Shown: one piece after another, positions 58,513 to 64,000 of the stretch
How positions within the stretch are numbered: the stretch's first letter is position 1
Layout of the letters: every line of letters starts with the position of its first letter
DNA from: Paenibacillus sp. sptzw28
GTDB taxonomy: Bacteria > Bacillota > Bacilli > Paenibacillales > Paenibacillaceae
Direction of reading: 5' to 3'
Assembly (NCBI RefSeq): GCF_019550795.1
Contig: NZ_CP080545.1
Coordinates: 4,932,001 to 4,996,000, forward strand
DNA length: 64,000 nucleotides
Notes under the pieces: generated by a model
The model's input: the letters and a program-made list of their open reading frames with translations, nothing else
What the model was told of the DNA's origin: nothing
The model's database searches: none
Program-made: the position numbers and the translations under genes

Positions 58513-59889
58513 CTAGACACATTTCTCTAGAATCTCGGTCCAAGCCATATTAAGCCGAATGATATCTTCTTCGATAAGCTCGGAGCCGCTTTGAACCTCA
58601 ATGATTTCCAAATCCGAAATCGCTTTGACGCTGTGCCGGCTTCCTTGGGGAATCTTCACAACGTCGCCGGCTGCAAGCTGGCTCATCTTCTCATTGAGGA
58701 TAAGCTCACCTTCACCTGCAATGATTGTCCACACTTCATCCCGCTTCTCGTGGAACTGGTAGCTTAGGTTCCGGCCTTCCTTGATGCAGATTCGTTTGGT
58801 GAGCACTTCATTACCTTCTGCGTACTTGATATAATCCACAACCCGGTAATGCCCCCAGCGCCGTTCCTCGAACATTGGCCGGTTATCGATGCCGTTTAAT
58901 ATCTCCTTGATTCTCGGACTTGCGGACTTATCACTGACAAGAATGCCGTCCGGGCTTGTCGCCACAACAACGTTGGATAAGCCAAGTACAGTGACCGGAA
59001 TATCCAGTTCGTTGATGAGGTGGGTATTTAATGAATCTTCGGAAACAATGCCTCTTCCCAGCACCTTTTGATCCATCTCTTCAGTCAGTGTGTTCCATGT
59101 CCCAAGGTCCCGCCACTCGCCGTCATAAGGTGCGGCAACGATATGGTTGGCCTTCTCGACCACTTTGTAGTCGAAGCTGATCTTCGGCAGCTTGTTATAT
59201 TGTTTGAGCATCTCATCGTATTGGATCGGAAGCTCCATCGAGATAAGCAGATTAATCAAATAATCGAGCTTAAATCCGAAAACCCCGCAGTTCCAAAGGG
59301 CAGCTTCACGGATCATTGCTGCCGCTTCTTCCTCACGGGGTTTCTCCTGGAATCGGCTGACGTTTAAGAAAACAGTCGATTCATAGTCGATCGATGATGT
59401 TTCCGTTGGAATGATGTATCCGTACTTTTCCGACGGATAGGTCGGCTTGACGCCGATTAACGCCAAATCCGCTTCTGAATTCTCGAGCACAGCTTCAAGC
59501 TGTTTCACTTTGTGGAAGAACGACTCTTCCACGAACGGGTCAACCGGCAGGACGGCTATGGCCTCATTCAGGCCGACACCCTGCACGGAATATAAATAAG
59601 TGGCTGCAAGGGCGATTGCCGGAAACGTGTCTCTTCGTTCAGGCTCGACAATAACGGGAATATGGTGGCCTAATTGACTTTGCAGAATTTCCACTTGAGG
59701 CTTGCTGGTGGCAATATAAGTATCGTGATCCATACCGGTGCTTTGGATTTGCCGCCACACGCGCTGAACCATCGATTCCGGATTTCCGTCCGGAGCCTCC
59801 AGCACCTTAAGGAATTGTTTGGATCTGGAGTCATTCGATAACGGCCATAACCTTTTCCCGGAACCGCCGGAAAGAAGTACTAGTTTCAC
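58513..59889 (-). CDS. manC: Mannose-1-phosphate guanylyltransferase
   Basis: Makes GDP-mannose from mannose-1-phosphate and GTP. The 458-residue protein starts with the nucleotide-binding LLSGGSGKRLWPLSND and KQFL, has the FQEKP motif in the middle, and a C-terminal cupin of the mannose-6-phosphate-isomerase type (QFHEKRDEVWTIIAGEGEL, KIPQGSRHS), so it may be bifunctional. I take the GTG at 59889 as the start because AAGGAGTGAT lies eight bases before it; the frame begins at 59898. GDP-mannose, or GDP-fucose made from it, would be part of the surface polymer. Confidence 0.92.
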   Translation of the reverse strand: MKLVLLSGGSGKRLWPLSNDSRSKQFLKVLEAPDGNPESMVQRVWRQIQSTGMDHDTYIATSKPQVEILQSQLGHHIPVIVEPERRDTFPAIALAATYLYSVQGVGLNEAIAVLPVDPFVEESFFHKVKQLEAVLENSEADLALIGVKPTYPSEKYGYIIPTETSSIDYESTVFLNVSRFQEKPREEEAAAMIREAALWNCGVFGFKLDYLINLLISMELPIQYDEMLKQYNKLPKISFDYKVVEKANHIVAAPYDGEWRDLGTWNTLTEEMDQKVLGRGIVSEDSLNTHLINELDIPVTVLGLSNVVVATSPDGILVSDKSASPRIKEILNGIDNRPMFEERRWGHYRVVDYIKYAEGNEVLTKRICIKEGRNLSYQFHEKRDEVWTIIAGEGELILNEKMSQLAAGDVVKIPQGSRHSVKAISDLEIIEVQSGSELIEEDIIRLNMAWTEILEKCV

Positions 59890-59921
59890 TCTCATCACTC
59901 CTTGTATTTCTATGTTTAACT

Positions 59922-60788
59922 TTAAGTTTTATTTACATAAGAAATCTCTTCAATAAAATCCGCGAGTGCGTCCTTCCAGGGTCTCATCGGACTAAAGCCG
60001 CCAAGCTCAAGCGCTTTATGCAGAAATACCGAATACGACGGCCGGCTGGCAGGACGAGGAAACTGGTCCGTTGATACAGGCTTCACTTCAACGCTGCGGC
60101 CCGATAATTCGAAGATCGCTTGTGCGAACTCGAACCATGAGCAGCTGCCCGAATTCGATACATGATAAGTGCCGTATTGCTCGGTCTTGATCAGCTCGGC
60201 GATACATTCCGCCAGATCCTTCGTATATGTCGGGCAGCCGACCTGATCACTCACAACCGATAGTGAGTCGCGTTCTTCCGCAAGCTTCAGCATGGTCTTC
60301 ACAAAGTTATTACCGTGCTTTCCATACACCCACGAGGTGCGAACAATAAAATACCGGGAATGAAACCGTTCGACGAACTGTTCACCGGCCAGCTTCGATT
60401 TTCCGTACACGTTAATGGGCATTGTCGGCTGAAACTCATCATACGGCTCTGTGCCCTGGCCATTGAATACATAGTCCGTGCTCACGTAAACGAGCTTGGC
60501 ACCCAGAGAATCGGCTACAACAGCCAGATTCCTGGAGCCGTAGCCGTTAACCACATACGCATCGTCGGGCTCGGTCTCCGCCAAGTCCACCTTTGTATAA
60601 GCAGCTGCATGTACGATAACATCAGGACTAAAAGCCGTTAACAGCTCTTTGGTCTGATCGAGCCGGGTAATATCCAGCTCCGTTCTGCCATACCCTTTCA
60701 CTTCATACCCTTGGGAAGCCAGGCAGTCGACCATGTCTCTGCCGAGCTGCCCATGTGCGCCGGTGACGACCGCCCTTAGTTTAGCCAT
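59922..60788 (-). CDS. rfbD: dTDP-4-dehydrorhamnose reductase
   Basis: Last step of dTDP-L-rhamnose formation, NAD(P)H-linked. A 288-residue SDR protein with TGAHGQLGRD at residues 9-18, STDYVFNG and the YxxxK pair in NVYGKSKLAGE. Overlaps the rfbB gene by eight bases; start at 60788. The genes lie in the order rfbA-rfbC-rfbB-rfbD. Confidence 0.94.
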   Translation of the reverse strand: MAKLRAVVTGAHGQLGRDMVDCLASQGYEVKGYGRTELDITRLDQTKELLTAFSPDVIVHAAAYTKVDLAETEPDDAYVVNGYGSRNLAVVADSLGAKLVYVSTDYVFNGQGTEPYDEFQPTMPINVYGKSKLAGEQFVERFHSRYFIVRTSWVYGKHGNNFVKTMLKLAEERDSLSVVSDQVGCPTYTKDLAECIAELIKTEQYGTYHVSNSGSCSWFEFAQAIFELSGRSVEVKPVSTDQFPRPASRPSYSVFLHKALELGGFSPMRPWKDALADFIEEISYVNKT

Positions 60789-61800
60789 AGAGCTTCTCAC
60801 CGTACTGCCGCTCATAATAGTTGGTATATGCGCCGTTCTTGATTCGTGTCCACCAGTCCTCGTTATCGAGATACCACTGAACGGTTTCCTTAATGCCCGT
60901 TTCAAACGTATATTTCGGCTGCCAGCCCAGCTCGTTTGTCAGCTTCGTCGGATCAATCGCATAACGGCGGTCATGACCTTTGCGGTCCTCGACATAACGG
61001 ATCAGATCCTCGGATTTGCCAAGCAGTCCAAGTATGAGCTTTACGATATCAATGTTGCGGCGTTCGTTATGTCCGCCGATGTTGTAGACTTCTCCAGGCT
61101 TCCCGTCATGAATCACAAGATCGATAGCGGAAGCGTGGTCCATCACATGAAGCCAATCCCTGACATTAAGGCCGTCCCCATAAACCGGCAGCTGCTTGCC
61201 CTCAAGCGCGTTCGTCACCATCAGAGGAATCAATTTCTCCGGAAAATGAAACGGTCCGTAGTTATTCGAGCACCGCGTAATATTAACGTTCATCCCGAAC
61301 GTCTCGAAATACGCTCTTGCGAGAAGATCGCCTCCCGCTTTGCTTGCGGAATATGGGCTGTTCGGCGCAAGCGGCGTGTCTTCCGTGAAGTACCCCGTTT
61401 CGCCAAGGGAACCGTAAACTTCATCGGTCGAGATCTGCACATACTTCTTAAGCTGGTTATCCTTCGCCGCATCGAGCAGCACCTGCGTACCAAGTACGTT
61501 TGTTTTTATGAAGATATCCGGCTCTGTTATGCTCCGGTCAACATGAGACTCTGCGGCAAAATTGACGATGATGTCAACATTAAACTGCTTGACCGTATCG
61601 TCCACCAGCTGCTTGTTGCAAATATCTCCCTTTATAAAATGGTAATTGCCATTGCGTTCTACAGAAGTCAAATTTTCCAAATTACCCGCGTAAGTTAGCT
61701 TGTCGAAGTTAACAATTTGATAATTGGGATATTTGTTCAACATATATTGAATAAAATTACTTCCAATAAAGCCCGCTCCACCAGTTACCAATATATTCAT
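60781..61800 (-). CDS. rfbB: dTDP-glucose 4,6-dehydratase
   Basis: Second step of rhamnose formation; turns dTDP-glucose into the 4-keto-6-deoxy sugar. A 339-residue extended SDR protein: GGAGFIGSNF at the N-terminus, STDEVYGSLGE and the catalytic YSASKAGGD. The gap to rfbC is 12 bases. Confidence 0.96.
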   Translation of the reverse strand: MNILVTGGAGFIGSNFIQYMLNKYPNYQIVNFDKLTYAGNLENLTSVERNGNYHFIKGDICNKQLVDDTVKQFNVDIIVNFAAESHVDRSITEPDIFIKTNVLGTQVLLDAAKDNQLKKYVQISTDEVYGSLGETGYFTEDTPLAPNSPYSASKAGGDLLARAYFETFGMNVNITRCSNNYGPFHFPEKLIPLMVTNALEGKQLPVYGDGLNVRDWLHVMDHASAIDLVIHDGKPGEVYNIGGHNERRNIDIVKLILGLLGKSEDLIRYVEDRKGHDRRYAIDPTKLTNELGWQPKYTFETGIKETVQWYLDNEDWWTRIKNGAYTNYYERQYGEKLYG

Positions 61801-61812
61801 ATTAGTTTGCTC

Positions 61813-62364
61813 CTATACCGTATAGTTGTTTTCGGCATCCCTCAGCAGCGGATGCACTTTATCTTTCTCGGACAACACGACGTTACCCATCGGCCAATCG
61901 ATTGCCAAATCAGGGTCCGACCACAGAATTCCGCGGTCATGATCCTTCGAATACAGCTCATCTACTTTATAAAGCACCTGCGTATGAGGGACTAAAGTAC
62001 AGAAACCGTGCGCGAAACCTTTGGGCACCAGAATCTGCCGTTTGTTGCTCTCGCTTATAATTACACCCACCCATTCTCCAAATGTCGGCGAATCTCTGCG
62101 GATGTCGACGACAACATCATAAATTGCACCGGCAATGGCTCGAACCATTTTCGTTTGAGCCTTGGGACTCAGCTGATAATGCAAGCCGCGCAGCGTACCG
62201 GCCTCCGCCGAGTAAGAATGGTTATCTTGAATAAAATCGTGCGTTATGCCTGCTTCATGAAACCGGGATTTATTATAGCTTTCCGTAAAGAAGCCCCGAT
62301 GGTCTCCGAATACGTCTGTTTCTATAATGAGAACGCCATCCAGCTTGGTTCGAATAATCTTCAC
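61813..62364 (-). CDS. rfbC: dTDP-4-dehydrorhamnose 3,5-epimerase
   Basis: Third-enzyme role: epimerises the 4-keto sugar at C3 and C5. A 183-residue cupin with the family motifs HRGFFTESYN, the catalytic His in RGLHYQLSP and FAHGFCTL. 21 bases after rfbA. Confidence 0.95.
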   Translation of the reverse strand: MKIIRTKLDGVLIIETDVFGDHRGFFTESYNKSRFHEAGITHDFIQDNHSYSAEAGTLRGLHYQLSPKAQTKMVRAIAGAIYDVVVDIRRDSPTFGEWVGVIISESNKRQILVPKGFAHGFCTLVPHTQVLYKVDELYSKDHDRGILWSDPDLAIDWPMGNVVLSEKDKVHPLLRDAENNYTV

Positions 62365-62385
62365 GTTATGGCTCCTTATCTGATC

Positions 62386-63138
62386 TTATTTCACAGCCGC
62401 AGGCTGTTTGCCGAACGACAGGTCGAAGTGCTGGTTGCGCACCAGCTCGTTAGCATGCGCCCAAGATTCGTGTGTTCCGGCATCCGTCCACCAGCCTGAG
62501 AGAATATCGTAGGTCAGATTTCCCGATTGAATATATGCATTATTAACATCAGTTATTTCAAGCTCGCCGCGACCGGACGGCTTCAATGTCTTGATAAAAT
62601 TGAAAACATTGGCGTCGTACATGTAAATACCCGTTACCGCATAAGCGCTTTTCGGCTCTTTCGGCTTCTCTTCAATGCCGACGATAAGGTTGCCCTGAAG
62701 CTCCGCAACTCCGTAACGCTCGGGATCGTGCACCTCTTGGAGCAAGATTTTTGCTCCCGTACCCTGCCGTTTGAAGTTCTCGACGTATGGTGTGAGATCA
62801 TCCGAGAATACGTTGTCGCCGAGAATAACAAGCATTGGCTCATCCTTCACAAAGCTTTGCGCCAAACCAAGAGCCTGCGCGATACCGCCGGCCTGGTCCT
62901 GCACTTTGTAGGAGAAACTCGCGCCGAATTCATGACCGCTTCCGAGCAGGTTAACGACGTCGCCCATATGGTCTCGTCCTGTGACAATCAGGATGTCGTC
63001 AATACCGGCAGCGATCAATTTGTGTATAGAATGATAGATCATCGGATATTTGCCAACCGGCAGCAAATGCTTGTTGGTCACCTTCGTTAATGGATATAAC
63101 CTCGAACCTGTTCCGCCTGCAAGAATAATTCCTTTCAT
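62386..63138 (-). CDS. rfbA: Glucose-1-phosphate thymidylyltransferase
   Basis: First step of dTDP-rhamnose formation: dTTP plus glucose-1-phosphate. A 250-residue form, shorter than the 290-residue enterobacterial one, with the nucleotide loop LAGGTGSRLYPLT, KHLLPVGKYPM and EEKPKEP. It can use glucose-1-phosphate made by the gal pathway in this window. 30 bases after the flippase gene. Confidence 0.94.
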   Translation of the reverse strand: MKGIILAGGTGSRLYPLTKVTNKHLLPVGKYPMIYHSIHKLIAAGIDDILIVTGRDHMGDVVNLLGSGHEFGASFSYKVQDQAGGIAQALGLAQSFVKDEPMLVILGDNVFSDDLTPYVENFKRQGTGAKILLQEVHDPERYGVAELQGNLIVGIEEKPKEPKSAYAVTGIYMYDANVFNFIKTLKPSGRGELEITDVNNAYIQSGNLTYDILSGWWTDAGTHESWAHANELVRNQHFDLSFGKQPAAVK

Positions 63139-63168
63139 CTCTCTTCACTCCTAATTTTTTGAATTTTA

Positions 63169-64000
63169 TTATAAAGCATTAGCTTGGAGCACCTTTTTAG
63201 GTCTGGCGATAAAGGGCATTAATCTGAAGAAGTACACGAGAAGGGCATACGAGATGCAGCTCATCGCTAATGTAACGATAATCGGCGTGAAATAATTGAA
63301 CGTCATGACAAGCGCAGCAAACAGTAAGCTGACGAAAGCCATTCGGCCGACCCATCCGATCTCTATACTAAAAAACTGCAGCCGGTGAATCTTATACGAA
63401 TAACCAATCGTGATGATTAGCTCCGCAAGGACCGATGTTGCAGATGCAGCAATAATCCCAAAACGCGGTATGAGCAGAAAGTTAAGCGACATGTTAACCA
63501 CAGATGAGATGATGACCATTCGGAGAAACATTTTCTCCGAGTTATGGGAGATTAACAGATAACCCAGCACATAGTTGATGAAGCTGAAGAATATCCCTAT
63601 TATCAATATTTTAAAGCTGGCACTAGCACCCAGGTACTCCGCCCCGTAGAGCAAGCCGATGAGATGATAGGACGTTATGACTCCCCCGATCGAGATCGGA
63701 AGAGCGATGACGCACATCGTCTTCAACGAGGAATTAAACAATTCCTTCCTTCTCCCGTCGTTTGCTCCCGACAGGAGGGGGAATAGAACCGTGACGATAA
63801 TACTTGGAATCGCGACTAAAAGGATGGTTATTTTCAAGTTGGCATTGTATAGTCCGACCACTGCAGCGCTGTGATAGTGACTGACGATTAATGCGCCGGA
63901 GCTTGTATACACCTGAACAAGAATTGCCGAGAGAAATATTTTTCCGCTGTTTGTAAACAGCTTTATCTCATCCAGTGAAAAACGGGTGAAATTAAACATC
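63169..64000 (-). CDS. Wzx-type polysaccharide flippase (N-terminal part outside window)
   Basis: The visible 276 residues are a chain of about seven hydrophobic segments with the look of the C-terminal half of a MATE/Wzx lipid-linked oligosaccharide flippase (for example LLVAIPSIIVTVLFPLLSG and LIGLLYGAEYLGASASFKIL). It moves repeat units across the membrane before Wzy-type polymerisation. The frame is open to the window edge; full-length relatives have about 420-500 residues, so the start should lie further right. It appears to head, or be part of, the rfb-manC-ugd operon. Confidence 0.85.
   Translation of the reverse strand, partial: MFNFTRFSLDEIKLFTNSGKIFLSAILVQVYTSSGALIVSHYHSAAVVGLYNANLKITILLVAIPSIIVTVLFPLLSGANDGRRKELFNSSLKTMCVIALPISIGGVITSYHLIGLLYGAEYLGASASFKILIIGIFFSFINYVLGYLLISHNSEKMFLRMVIISSVVNMSLNFLLIPRFGIIAASATSVLAELIITIGYSYKIHRLQFFSIEIGWVGRMAFVSLLFAALVMTFNYFTPIIVTLAMSCISYALLVYFFRLMPFIARPKKVLQANAL

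Noticed and set aside
60733..61698. Long plus-strand open frame of 321 codons
   Set aside because: Antisense to rfbB and the end of rfbD; a shadow frame of well-identified genes.

Overview
The window looks like chromosomal DNA of a spore-forming Firmicute of the Paenibacillus/Cohnella group. Pointers are strong AGGAGG-type ribosome binding sites, a YyaC-type spore protein, a DUF1128 protein, YtxH and YflT stress proteins, YesM/YesN-type two-component regulators, a split B1/B2 lasso-peptide pathway with an HPr-kinase-like tailoring enzyme (known from paeninodin of Paenibacillus), and short palindromic repeats placed directly before ribosome binding sites. Most genes lie on the minus strand. 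No tRNA, rRNA, CRISPR array, transposase or prophage was seen.

Layout. 0-3.3 kb: the end of a cupredoxin gene, a small hypothetical gene and an O-antigen-ligase-like membrane protein with a TPR tail. 3.5-8 kb: a c-di-GMP group (PilZ, HD-GYP with a damaged HD motif, two GGDEF proteins). 8-12.4 kb: housekeeping and sporulation genes. 12.7-17.6 kb: galK-galE-galT operon with a divergent AraC regulator. 17.8-21.5 kb: envelope and stress genes, a broken asparaginase and a SigB-like promoter. 21.5-31.2 kb: a polysaccharide-use locus (solute-binding lipoprotein, family 8 polysaccharide lyase, YesM/YesN pair, two sugar permeases). 31.7-38.8 kb: a frameshifted acyltransferase, an oxidoreductase, cardiolipin synthase, an M23 peptidase/bactofilin pair and an ABC exporter.

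39-64 kb is a cell-surface polysaccharide region: two UDP-glucose dehydrogenases, an LCP ligase, a Wzy-like polymerase, ManC, the full dTDP-rhamnose set and a Wzx flippase. Two paralogous lasso-peptide operons sit inside it. Operon 2 (50.1-57.0 kb) is complete: cyclase, precursor, kinase, B1, B2, nucleotidyltransferase, ABC exporter. Operon 1 (42.8-49.4 kb) has a sulfotransferase, cyclase, precursor, kinase, B2 and a Wzy-like gene, but no B1 and no exporter. Both precursor genes are too short to stand out and were found by reading the gap after each cyclase: 47 and 45 residues, both with a Thr-Met leader end, Asp9 in the core and a C-terminal Ser.

How the parts may work together. In operon 2, B1 would hold the leader, B2 cut it, the cyclase close the Ala1-Asp9 ring, the kinase phosphorylate the C-terminal Ser, the nucleotidyltransferase modify further and the ABC protein export. 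Operon 1 would have to borrow B1 and export from operon 2. Its sulfotransferase suggests a sulfated, possibly also phosphorylated, lasso peptide with Leu1. The operons share a 30-base promoter element (27 of 30 identical), a precursor-to-kinase hairpin and a 43-base identical stretch inside the kinase genes, all consistent with duplication followed by divergence and joint control.
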